Below are positions 1 through 10,736 of a DNA stretch of 38,377 bases, one piece after another. This DNA comes from Macrocybe gigantea. Its lineage: Eukaryota > Basidiomycota > Agaricomycetes > Agaricales > Callistosporiaceae. The notes beneath the pieces were generated by a model. The model was not told the DNA's origin and made no database searches. It saw nothing but the letters and a program-made list of their open reading frames with translations. Positions within the stretch are counted from its first letter, which is position 1. Each line of letters starts with the position of its first letter. A program made the translations under genes and the position numbers. The DNA is taken from contig SJRY01000091.1 of NCBI GenBank assembly GCA_011319805.1, positions 1 through 38,377 of the forward strand, written 5' to 3'.

Positions 1-735
1 TAACCGAGGAGGACGTAGTTCGATGGATGCTTGTTTTGCAGCGCCCTTGCTATGACCTGTCGAGGTAGGGGCATGAGGTTGGCCATACCTGAACAGGCGA
101 AAACTGTGTTCAAGGATTTTGATAAACGCCTTAAGAAAGAGGGACTCACCACGCCACAAGTAGATTCCAGACTTCCTCTGGCACAAACTCCAAGTCTACG
201 CCTTCAGCAAGGGACTGTTGCAAGTTGCCGTACGAATCCAACAGAGATGAATTATCAACGGGGCCGAGATCCTGCTCGTGACGGGGCCTTCCTTGTCTAT
301 TTCCCCGTGCAAGCCTTTCTCCAACGCCTCCACCATACCCGAGAAACAAGGTACCAGGTTCGCCGACCTCCATCCTTCTATTCTTGGTTCTTTCGGCCAT
401 CGCAAACTTTTCCGCGGCAGCACCGCTAGGAAACCATTCTCTGCGGGCTGGGTGAAAGTGATGGGGCGGGTATATCTGCCTCTCCCTGTTGAGCCATGTA
501 AGAATCTATATCGTGATTGGAATCAGTAAGCGTCAAAGTGGATAGTTTGTCGGCTCTGGGCTGCGAACGGCGGCATCCTGCGAGTTCGTATCTGCGACAG
601 AACGCTTGATGGAAGAAGAGGAAGCATCAGAATCGGAGTGCATTGATTGGCTCCGTTGGCGCTTTCTGCTGGGCGGGGAGGTGAGATCGTGGGAGTGACG
701 GACGGCGAGCTTGCTGGTGAAGGAAGAACAGTCAT
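1..735 (-). CDS. Ubiquitin carboxyl-terminal hydrolase, USP4/11/15 (yeast UBP12) type, N-terminal part, cut by window edge
   Basis: Cysteine protease that would remove ubiquitin from proteins; only the region before the catalytic domain is in the window. The first exon runs from the ATG at 733-735 to a GTGAGT donor at 144-149. It begins with a Ser/Pro-rich tail and then enters a DUSP domain, recognised from TWYLVSRVWWRRW, GEIDKEGPVT, EQDLGPVDNSSLLDS and EGVDLEFVPEEVWNLLVAWYG-like segments. The second exon continues WYG then PLPRQVIARG and leaves the window at base 1. These pieces sit in different frames: about five one-base shifts are needed, for example a lost G near 311 and near 293, so the gene as written cannot be translated. 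Splice sites and DUSP residues are well preserved, which favours sequence error over decay. Family call is firm; the exact orthologue is not. Confidence 0.8.
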
Positions 736-939
736 GAGCGTAGAGGAAAATGGCCGAGGGAAGACGAGGAAGGGCGGGCGTGTGGTCTCAAAGCTTCAAA
801 GAGAAAGAAAAAGTTCGTTTTTCGAAGAAGATTAGCAGGAGGACGCAAGCCTTTGTAGCTGTCACGTGATCATTCTTCACAAGATCCAGCATTGGTGCCA
901 CTGTCTCTTCAGGAACCCAGTTTCCGTTCAACCGCCACC
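736..939. promoter_or_regulatory. Divergent promoter between ubiquitin protease and dihydroxyacetone kinase genes
   Basis: The two divergent start codons are 204 bases apart. The spacer contains an E-box-type CACGTGAT at 863-870, 70 bases from the DAK start and about 130 from the protease start. The same octamer precedes three other genes in the window. CACGTG is the core recognised by fungal bHLH factors such as Cbf1; binding here is inference. No TATA box is clear. Confidence 0.45.
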
Positions 940-3400
940 ATGTCTTCTTGAGTATGTCCCTACAATTTTGTGCTTCACAACAGCCTAGCCAGCGATTCTA
1001 CAGATAAGCACTTCCTCAACACCCTGCTCTCTGGTCGTCGACTCCTTGCATGGCCTATGCGCAGTCAATCCGCATCTGGCTTTGGATGAACATAACAAAA
1101 GCATGCCGCATGTCCGATCTCGTGCATCCTGCTACCCTGACATTGCCCATTTTGTAGTCGTCTATGTGGCCAACCCTGATCGATCGAAAGTAGCATTAGT
1201 TTGTGGAGGAGGCTCTGGGCACGAGCCCTCTCACGCTGGCTTTGTAGGTGAGAACAAGAGATATTGAATCGGTTTCATGTCAATCCTACCGCCGCTCTTA
1301 TAGGCCAAGGCATCCTGACCGGTGAGACGAATGAGATCATTAAAGTAGATTCGATCTTCATAATTGTCATTAGGCGCCGTCTGCGGAAACGTGTTTGCAT
1401 CCCCCCAATGCCAGTCAAGTCCGTCGTGCCATCGACCTCGTCAACAATGATAAAGGGTGAGCACACATTCACGTATTTCCGCTTGTGCGCCAACATGGTT
1501 AAACACTGCCTTGTAGAACTGTGATCATCGTAAAGTGCACCATCCAGCAATACTTTATGTTCTCGACTCTAAGCCTCTATTGAAGGAATTACACTGGCGA
1601 TATACTTAACTTTGGCTTGCCAGGGAGCAATACGCTGCGCTGCATCCTCAGCAGGCCGACCGCGTCAAGTTGTTGTTGTTGGCGATGACGTTGCCGTGGG
1701 TCGGACTCAAGGAAAGATCGTCGGAAGAAGGCACGACATACTGCACCGTATCGTTTCGTCTTAGTTCACACAACCCCTCAGAGGTCTTGCTGGTACCGTC
1801 CTGGTATACAAGATTGCAGGAGCCCTGGCAAGTCGAGGGGGTAGCCTCGAAGAAGTCTACGACGTCGCCCAATGGGTGGCGTCTAATGTCGCCACTATTG
1901 GTGTCGGTCTAGAGCATTGTCATGTAAGCTTCGTTGTGCATCCACTGCGCTCCATATTGAGCGTCGCCCATGTAGGTTCCGGTACCGCCTCGGCGCCTTC
2001 TCACCTTTCAACACTTGAAATCGAGATTGGCATGGGCATTCACAACGAAAGTGGACACCAACGATTGTCTCCAATTCCTCCCCTCAATCAACTGATTCCG
2101 CACCTGCTTGAAATGCTTACATCCACCACCGATCCGGAACGTTCATTTCTACCCTTCCAAGGTGCCAAAGGCAAGGACGAAGTCGTCCTACTTGTTAACA
2201 ACTCGGCGCATAAGTGAACTCGAGCTGGGTGCGATCGTGGGCGAAACTCGATCAGCCCTGCACAAGCAAGGAATTGCTGTTCACAGAATCTTGTCTGGTA
2301 GTTTCATGGCGAGTGGAAATGCACAAAACTTTACGGAATTCCAACTCACTCTTTTTTTTTATTCAGACGAGTTTGAACATGCCCGGCTTTTCGATCACGC
2401 TGCTACTCTTACCTCCTCCCAACGCACCTTCCGCTCCAGCGGCATCTCTGCTTTTGTCGCTTCTCGACGAAAAGACGAATGCTCCTGGCTGGAAGTGGTC
2501 CTCGGTGTACCTCCTCCTGTCGAACCTGCACCCGCTGCGGCTGTCAAAGCCCAAGAACAGGCTTCAAATATCGTGAAACTGAAAGCCTCAGATGCCAACC
2601 TCTTCACGACCAACATTGAAAGAGCTTGCAGAGCGTTGATCGCTGCTGAACCTGAGATCACGAAAATGGATGTCGTCGCTGGAGATGGCGACTGCGGGCT
2701 CACACTCAAGGTTGGTCTCAATCCAGTGCTTCGCTTCGTTGCACTCATGTCGATTGATCTTGACCATTTGTAGGCTGGTGCCGAAGGTGGGTAGCATGGC
2801 CTCAATGAGGAGAGGTTCACATCTCAACGGCGTTCATGATATCATTAGCCGTTCTCAAAGACTTGTCAGAAGAAAGATGATGGTGACGACATTGCCGGGT
2901 CAGTCATTGCCATTGCCCAAGTTGCAGAGGAGGCCATGGGAGGGACAGTGGTGCCCTGTATTCGTACGTTCACACGAGAAAATGAATGCTTGCTGCCTTA
3001 CTCAACCATCGCGCCTCATTTCTAGCATATTCTTCTCTGCGCTCGCTCAGAGCGTCGAAGCGCAATTTGCGGGCAGAGACGGCGGCGTCGTGACGCCCAA
3101 GTCATGGCCGAAGCGCTCGACTCGGCGCTGACGAAGCTTTACACCTACACGCGGGCACGCCGTCCGTCGCGCACGCTGATCGACCCGCTCGCAGCGTTCG
3201 TCGAGGCGTACTCATCGTCCAAGACGGATTTTGCCACAGCCGTCAAGGCGGCTGCCGCGGCCGCGGAGGAAACGAGGGACTTGGAGGCGAAGGCTGGAAG
3301 GAGCGCGTATGTCGAGGGCGATCGGCGCTGAAGAGGAGAGAGGATTCCGGATCCAGGTGCTTGGGGCGTCAAGGCCATTTTGGAGAGCTTCGTTGTTTAA
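940..3400 (+). CDS. DAK1: Dihydroxyacetone kinase (DhaK-DhaL fusion, ATP dependent)
   Basis: Phosphorylates dihydroxyacetone (and glyceraldehyde) with ATP in the cytosol, in glycerol use and detoxification. The DhaK half shows [18 protein letters not shown] with a catalytic His, [39 protein letters not shown] and [11 protein letters not shown], which holds the His that binds substrate covalently. The DhaL half has [11 protein letters not shown] (Mg-ATP aspartates), then EEAMGGT and IFFSALAQ, and ends [13 protein letters not shown]. About ten exons are placed at 940-951, 1004-1247, 1304-1321, 1374-1456, 1517-1534, 1586-1923, 1976-2308, 2367-2710, 2774-2963 and 3026-3400. Two are only 18 bases. 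The intron at 2309-2366 starts GC (GCGAGT). At least seven one-base indels break the frame, for example an extra C in the C-run near 1403 and a lost base near 2949. Splice sites are intact, so sequence error is likelier than pseudogene. Start is the ATG in ccaccATG; the first mini-exon is uncertain. Confidence 0.88.
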
Positions 3401-5158
3401 TATTGCTGTGCGTCACTCTTCGTGCAGGCTTCCCTTCATCGCCCCGGATCCTGTCAGACTTGTTTTTGTGTTTCTAAAGCTGAGTGTTGCTACCTTGAGA
3501 GAATGAAAACCAATCGCAGCCGCTTTGTGTAATCACCGTTCTCCGAGGTCTCTAACAGAATGATGAACACCGAAGATCCCAGCGTTCTCCTTAGTCCGAT
3601 ATGGTTGCGTATCGCATGCTGCTCATGCTTTTTGCTTGTCGCAGTCAGAGCGTTCTATCTCCAGCAAGTCGGGTCGAAAGCCGGATCCATCGAGAAATCA
3701 GACACCTGGGCTGGTTTCTGCAATGAATAGAGCCATTCTTAGAACGCGCTCTAACGATCATATGATTCCCTGGAGGTGTCGATGTGGATGCAGCAGTCAG
3801 TCTCGGGCAATAGAGATGGACACATGTGTTGAAATGGGGAAAGAAGAAGCGGTAGACATACAATGCTCAATAGTAGCTCCCGGCATTCTCGACCCTACAG
3901 CGTTATTTCAGTAAAGCGCTCACGTCTGGGTGTGCGCGATTCACCCCCAATGCATGTAACGAAAGAAGATGAGAAGAAACGATAACACGAGAAAGCTTAT
4001 TGACGAAAACCCTAGAATCATGTGAGGCATGCAAGAGAAGGTATAAGCTCATCCATATATGTGAACGGGCCAAAATATCTCGACAGCGTCGTCCCAAAGG
4101 AGATCCCAGCGCGAGATGAACGTGACATGGTTAGGTTTGGAGAGACGAGTATATACCTGCACCAGAGGCTGCGGTGCGTTCCTTGGATGACAGCGCTCCC
4201 ACGTAGTGTTCTTCCCATCGCCACGAGTCGCACTAATTGGAGCATCTCGATGGTCAACTGAAGTCTAAGAAAGTTCAGGGGAGCCGTTGAAGGCGCTCGC
4301 GTCAGAATGGCCAGAAGGCACGTTGGCGTCAGTGCATTCCAAGGCAACTGCATGTCCAGATACGGAATCATCAATGGTCAGTCCATCCGAGCCCCCCCAA
4401 AACATTCCTGTCGCCACATGCATGCCGCCCAAGCGAAAGACGCATCGCCCATGGCTCCCAGCACGGCAAGGAACTTCACTGAAATCTTGTCATCTTCCCC
4501 TCCCACCCTCCCATCCACGCCGATGTGGGTTCAATGATGGGACGCGTTGAGGCCCGATGGTGATTGCATCACTCGGAGACTGGGCCGCATACCGACAAAC
4601 GCATAGTTTCAGGCCCCAAGCGCGAAACAATGGGAACAAACCGCATGACCAGTGATCTCCGTACAGGGTGGGGAAGGATTCTCGCAGACTTTTCGCCTTC
4701 TTTGCCAACTGTCAAAGGGGTGCAAGCTCGTCTTGTCATTTGACCTTGCAGCCCGAAAAAATGAACACCATCAAACCCTGTCAACTATAACAGCCGAACC
4801 ACGAATCAGAAGAAACGAACCGATATGGAATCCACACAGTCTCTGAGAAACGCTGAGCAGGTTATTTGACCGTTCGCTGATTTCCGAACTTTGCGGAGAT
4901 CCCTGCAATGTGGCCATGTGGAAAGCCTGTCAAATCAGACACAGACAGTGGGCGTGAAAGGTCATCGCATTTCTTTCCGTTGTATTTTACGCTTCGTGAA
5001 TTAGTTACATAGGTATCAGAAAAGGTATGAGTGTCTCTCATGAACAACACGTAACAAAAATTTTAGCCGAAATTATGGGATAACGAAAATAACGGAAGTC
5101 TCCTATGGTATGAAAGAAGACGCACATCGAAAGCGATGGTCGCGATCATGCCTTTTCT
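3401..5158. other. Interval without a recognised gene
   Basis: No family could be recognised on either strand. The longest coherent stretch is a minus-strand frame from about 4490 to 4050, open except for one TAG, encoding roughly 150 residues of ordinary composition. An overlapping minus frame (4018-4374) is also open, so either may be chance. No tRNA, repeat or transposon end was seen. The last 100 bases are the likely 3' region of the hexose transporter gene. Confidence 0.4.
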
Positions 5159-7429
5159 TCATGGGTCGAGGTGCTTGTCACCTGGGTGCGCAGACGCGCC
5201 AGCAATGGCCCGTCTTCGCCACTCCAAGGAGCGGGCGGGAATCGTTTCTTGGTACATCTCGTCGATCTGCTCCAATGACAATCCCTTTGTCTGAACAAAT
5301 GCAGCGTTAAGCGAAATCGTTCAAAGCGAACAAGAACCGAATCAAACATACCTCAGGGACGCAGAGAAATATGTGAGATGATGCAGCAGAAGCATGTGCT
5401 GCCCCAGATGAAGAACACCTTGGCTTGGAGACCAGCAGACCAGGAACGTCATTGACGAGGTAGGGTGCTGTAAGAGGGACATCAGATGCAGGATAATGAC
5501 CAAGTATCCGAGAAAAACATACTGGCATAACCTATGCCGAAATTCCATAGCCTTTCAAAAAAAAAAACATGAGGTATAAGCTCCGCCCGCAGGTGTCAAG
5601 TATGGGAACAACTCGCCAGTTGCTGGCAACGGAAAGCGACATAGCCTTCGCACGGATCTGGAGAGGGAAGATTTCTCCAGTGATGACCCAAGCGATGGGA
5701 CCCCATGTGGAGGCGAAGAATGCCTAAAAAGATCATCAACAATCTGTCAATAACATCATATAAAAGAATAGGGTCTACGCAGATATATATGCAAACGAAG
5801 GCGATGAGGACTTTCTGACCGGCAATGTTGTGCACCGATATGGTAACACCGATGATGGCGACGATGAACTCGCAAATGCACATGCCAACGGCACCGACAA
5901 GAAGCAAGCGGCGGCGACCGAAACGTTCAACGCCCCACATTCCAGGAATGGTCATGAATACGTTTACAACGTTGGTGGCGATCGAAATGAGGAATGGATC
6001 CTTGATCCCAGAATTTTGGAAGAACGTTGTGCCGTAGTAGAAAATGAAGTTGACTGTTCAGAATGCTTGTGAGCACGAAGCCTTTTGGAATGCATTCGGA
6101 TGACTTACTTCCGGTCAACTATTGGGAGACAGAAAACGCATGATGAGTGGTGGAGGACATTGACAGTACTCGTGACGCATACCTGTTGCCAACTGGATCC
6201 AGGGTGTCAGAATCAGTATAAATCCTAACCGACATCAGGAACACGGCAACATACGCTTGGATGAAGATACCAGTCAATGTACGAAGAGCGATCTTGTTCT
6301 TGGTGAACTTGAAGCAATCGAGGTAAGAGCTTTCACCCAAGACGCGTTCGGCCTCGAGGTTGGCGCGAATTTCGTCGAGTTCGGCTTCAACTTCGGGATC
6401 AGTGGCGCTAGATCCGGTAATTCTGCTCATGGAATGCGCCGCATCGCTATCTCGGCCACGCTTGATGAGCCAACGTGGGGACTGGGACACGATCATCAAT
6501 GTGACTTGCATAGATTTGGACACACAATTAGACTCACCTCCGGAAGGAGGAACATGCCGAAGGAAAGGATGGCAGCCCATACAAACTGGATACCAATTGG
6601 GATGCGATAAGAGGAGTGATTATCGCGGAATTGAGTGTAGTTGTTGACGATGGAAGCCAAGAGAAGACCGATCGTGATAGCCCATTGATATGTGGACACA
6701 CGGCACCACGAATCCATCTCGGCGAGCATTCAGACTGGTACATGGGAACCAAGCAGGAGACGAGACCGACACCAAGGCCGGCGAAGACGCGTCCAACGAC
6801 CTGATCACGCCGCCGATGAGACAAGATCAATATTATGTGCGCATATAATATACGTACGAACAACGGGACGGCAGTCGAAGCCGTTTGCATCGCAACACCC
6901 GCGGCGAAGATGAGACAAGCAAAAATAATACCCCATTTTCTTCCGATGTAATCTGCGAGTCATAGACATGTTTGGAATTGCGAAAAAGTGTCTGAACGGC
7001 GAATACTGACCACCAATAGGAGCTCCCAGAGAGCGCCGAAGAATGTTCCAGCCGAGGAGGATGGAAACGACAAGAGACTCCGTGGACGAGGAGATGGCGT
7101 AACCCGTTTTTGCGGCCTCGCTGACATGGCCGAACGTTCTAAGCCAATCCTTCATTTCTTTGACACCGCTGATAACACCAGTGTCATAACCGAACAGGAT
7201 ACCGCCAAAGGCGCTGAAAGCTTTAAAAAAAAGTGAGCCGACAAGGAAAGAAAAATTCGAGCCCTAAAAGACAGAGAACTCACCGACCATGAGGACGCCT
7301 GCGATTTTATTCTGAGCGGGTCGAGGACAAAATTCAGCAAAGACGACGAAGCTCGGAGGACGGAGGCAAACCTGCCTTTGGGGAATTGGCACCGATGCCA
7401 CCTCCGACAGCCGCGGGACCTCCAGGCAT
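5159..7429 (-). CDS. Hexose transporter, MFS sugar-porter family
   Basis: Twelve-helix plasma-membrane sugar/proton symporter. Family signatures in order are [133 protein letters not shown] and [13 protein letters not shown]. Twelve exons: 7284-7429, 7011-7220, 6858-6952, 6538-6800, 6255-6481, 6183-6192, 6109-6118, 5779-6053, 5617-5723, 5523-5551, 5352-5467 and 5159-5290, for about 539 residues, the family's usual size. Two exons are only 10 bases and together encode the invariant QQLTG. The intron 5552-5616 has a GC donor (GCGAGT). One-base shifts are needed near the N-terminus, at [14 protein letters not shown], at RGAVVSTYQW and near the C-terminal [11 protein letters not shown] shift near the end would move the stop to 5146. 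Substrate cannot be told from sequence. Confidence 0.88.
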
Positions 7430-7510
7430 GTTTACGACTGATAGCTACGAGTAGTTGGGAAAGAGCTAATGCTGGGCTGTCGCACTTTGGTGGACGGCAA
7501 GCGAAGTCCA

Positions 7511-7519
7511 TTTTATATA
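7511..7519 (-). promoter_or_regulatory. TATA box of the hexose transporter gene
   Basis: On the minus strand this reads TATATAAAA and lies about 85 bases upstream of the transporter ATG at 7429, a usual distance for fungal promoters with TATA elements. Confidence 0.5.
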
Positions 7520-9495
7520 GGTTTGAACTTGAACCATGTGGAAAATAATAACATCACGGATCTTAGATCCATTATGTTGTCTCATATTTGCGCATCTTTC
7601 CATATCCAGTCCAGCACACGAGCCATGCCCAACCCCATTCCACTCTATCCTCGCATGTCCAGTCCCCCGCTCTGGGCCCACGCCCGTCTGGCCCTCAGAG
7701 ATCCAGGAGAGCATCAACGGTCGCAGTTACAGCCAGGTGCGAGGCTGCTCGCATAGCCAGTGCCGACGAGGAACCAGACTGCAGGGCTCATCAATGTTGC
7801 ACCCGGAACTCGACTGACACTGACACGCTATCATCATTCCAGAGCCTTTGTTGAAGGGAAAATGACTCTACGCCTGTCCATGCTGACACTAGCCTCCAAG
7901 CAAATTTTTCCAATCAAACGTATAGCCTTCTTGTACATCCGCCGAGTGGTATCGTTGGGGATGGGCTGCCCCGCCCCTACACCCACTCGTTACACGCATG
8001 TCTAAGACGCATATATTTTCATCACCGTTTCCACTTGTCGTTTGTATCTCGCTGCCAGGCACTCGACGAGCGCCACGACCGCTGGAACGCTCAATTGACA
8101 AAATTTCTCTCCCTGAACTGCTCAAAATTTGACACAAACTAGAACTGAGATGCGACCGATGCGTGTCAGACTGTCAGGGTGTTATGAGAAGGTCATGTCC
8201 ATAACCATCTTACACGGTCAAAAAACCCAATGGACAGGACAAAGCGAGCAATAGTTACGTTGCGATTCATACCAGACGAAGTCAAAGGGCACACATGGAT
8301 ACATAACACGATGTGGAGAAACGCACATGCTTCCATCGGAGAGACTGATATCCCCGAGAAAATCGTATGTTACGTTTTTCGATCTGGTTCTGAAGGAAAC
8401 CGAAAAGTGCTGGTCGTTGCTGGGAGAAAGCGGCATCGAGTGGCTTTGCCTCGGCGGGTTGAGCGACGAGTTCTTATGCCCCACGTTCCCCAATCTCCGC
8501 CATCTCTTGATGCATCGATGTTTGCGTTTAGCGATGTGATAAACGAAGAACAAGTATAAATTGAGACGCGTGCCTGGACGGCTAATGGCCAAATGATTAG
8601 ATCTACTTAGTCGGGACCAGCTGATCAAACGGTTCTTGTTTGCTTATCCGGAAAATCAGTGACAAACTTGAGGTGGCCGACGAATGAGCAGGAGAGTTTA
8701 CCAGTTTTCTTTACACGAGCTAGTAGCAGCGGAAAACAGATTGTCAAGGTTTAAGATGCAAACCGACACGCATTGAATGGAGCGCATATGTATGCGTTTG
8801 AGAGAAGCCAACCTTGTCAAAGACATATCATCAGATGACACACGCGTTAATTGACTGCAAAATGCACCGCAACCAAGGTTTGATTCAGTTAGGGACCGAA
8901 TCCAAGGGAAAAAAGAAGGAGTCAAAGTCCAAGACGCTTGCAGTAGATCTTCTCTCGCTAAATTGCTTTCAAACGAGGACAAGATCCTATGAACCAACCT
9001 AGTCACGAGGGGCTACATAAGTGGAGAGGGCCAGAACGGTCCGTCACATACCGCAAGTAAAACACCACGGTGGGAAGAAGAGTGCTTGGAATGTAGCAGA
9101 ATGTGATTCGTCCTTCCATGTTGGAAGGCCTCGGTGCAATCGAACGGAGCTGGGCCTTCTGGTATTGGATGCATCATTATTGCATCTTCATTAGATACGA
9201 TACGACGGCAGTACGACGTGCGGTCTGGGCTTTTCACCCAACAGAGCCTTAGAACCTCTATGCAAAAATGAAAAGAAACGGATCCTAGGTCGAGGCGGTC
9301 GGTCGGAAAATACATCTCGGACAAGATGGTTGAGATGCTGTGCTTGGAAGGACAGTGGGCACCTTTCATGCAAATCAGCCGGAATTTTTGTTCTCAAAGG
9401 GTCAAGTAGGATGGTGGACGATCAAAGTCCCTCCAGAAAATACACGAGTAAACAATAATCTCCGTTTTTACCAAAAGGTCGATCGCCATTCGCTC
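7520..9495. other. Long interval with no confident gene; one LRR-like remnant
   Basis: The part next to 7520 is probably upstream sequence of the minus-strand transporter. Around 8327-8539 lies a short leucine-rich plus-strand stretch, listed separately. Minus-strand open frames at 8698-9006 and 9013-9369 have no recognisable domain and no convincing start or splice context. Nothing else was seen. Confidence 0.35.
8327..8539 (+). pseudogene. Possible remnant of an F-box/leucine-rich-repeat-like gene
   Basis: A 70-codon frame reads SYVTFFDLVLKETEKCW and then LCLGGLSDEFLCPTFPNLRH. This pattern of repeated leucines with an FPNL step resembles the leucine-rich part of Agaricomycete F-box proteins. 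No F-box and no flanking exons were found, and the sequence on either side does not continue the frame. It could be chance; overlapping frames on both strands are also open. Confidence 0.22.
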
Positions 9496-10405
9496 ATGGG
9501 TCAATCCGCTTCCACCCTCAACGCAGAGTCATCAAGACACTCTGGCTCGCCAGCTGCATGCCCTGTCCATCACGACAAGATTGCAGCGCAACCGGCGGCG
9601 TCGTCGGCTACGCAGCCCGCATCTTGCCCAGTCCCCCATGATCTACCGCCCAACCCTGCAAAATGTCCGATAGACCACGAAAACCTCAGCCCGCTGAACC
9701 AGATGCCCCATCTCGCGCAGGCTCCGGCGCCCGACCAGAAGATTGCGCTCCCCTGACAAGGGCCGAATCGTCAATACCCAGAGACGGAACCGCGAGGTGG
9801 GAGTATCCTTCCCCGCAACAGTTTTACAACGCCCTGGTGAGGAAAGGTTGGGAGACGCCAGAGGAGCATGTGGAAACGATGGTGGAGATTCACAACTTTT
9901 TGAACGAGCGCGCGTGGGACGAGGTGATGAAGTGGGAAAAGAGGGCATATAAGTGAGTATTAGTTATTGCGCAACGGGGCGACGATAATTTTTATACTCT
10001 CTAGTCATGATGATGTTCAACTGGCACGTTTCAAAGGCAGACCCGGTGAGATGTCGCCCAAGGCTCGGTTTTGGCTGTTTGCAGGATGGCTATTCCCATC
10101 CCATTTCAAGTGCGTCGAACAAGGGTCCAATTTTTCGTAACGTCTGACGCGTGTAATTTTTACAAAGTACGGAGCCCCCATTTGACCGCCATGACTGGAT
10201 AGTCCGACGTCCGCAAACAGGGGAGGAAGTTCGATACGTGATCGACTATTACTCTGCTCCTCCTGAACCAGACGGTTCGCCCGTGTTCTCGCTAGATGTT
10301 CGCCCTGCTTTGGACAATTTTTCGAATATCAAGGAGCGAATAGCGGTTGCGACGGAGGAAGCCTGGTCTGGCTTACGTGAAAGCAGAAAGAGGAATGAAT
10401 CGTGA
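9496..10405 (+). CDS. Holocytochrome c / c1 synthase (mitochondrial cytochrome heme lyase)
   Basis: Attaches heme through thioether bonds to apocytochrome c or c1 in the mitochondrial intermembrane space. The N-terminus carries heme-regulatory CP motifs ([27 protein letters not shown]). The core shows [36 protein letters not shown] with the conserved heme-ligand His, [18 protein letters not shown] and [12 protein letters not shown]. Exons are 9496-9952, 10005-10109 and 10168-10405. They sum to 800 bases, one short of 267 codons, and the break is visible: the C-run at about 9751-9754, after KIALP, lacks one base and creates a TGA just before [12 protein letters not shown]. With that base the protein would be 266 residues, the normal length. 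Whether it acts on cytochrome c or c1 (yeast CYC3 or CYT2) is not decided here. Confidence 0.9.
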
Positions 10406-10736
10406 CCGTTCCTCTCTGTCTTCTGCTTTCTTTGATTCTCATTACGCGCTCCGCCCTGCTCAGTCGATATATCCATGTTTACGCTATCCATAATGAATAT
10501 AGAGGATATGTTTTCGGTATCACCAGACACAGTTCTTGTCCTTGACCCACCGAGGTGTTTCGTGGTGAAATACAAAACAACATAAGTTAGCCAAAGGGAA
10601 ATGGAAATGGAAATGTTGCCGAGCTTAGTCATTATTGTGCCACGTGATGCAAAGAAATTTGGGATCGAGTTGCAAGGACAGCGGAGCTGAGCACGAACCG
10701 TTCTCCATCCTTTCTTTATCCGTACACAAAACAGGC
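10406..10736. promoter_or_regulatory. Intergenic spacer and TIM44 promoter with CACGTGAT
   Basis: The spacer lies between two plus-strand mitochondrial genes. An E-box-type CACGTGAT at 10641-10648 is 89 bases upstream of the TIM44 start. A long minus-strand open frame across 10249-10908 overlaps both flanking genes and looks like their shadow. Confidence 0.4.

Noticed and set aside
4018..4374. 118-codon minus-strand open frame as a gene
   Set aside because: An overlapping frame is about equally open, and neither shows a known domain or clear exon joins.
8218..8628. 136-codon minus-strand frame
   Set aside because: No domain; the opposite strand has a more protein-like leucine-rich stretch.
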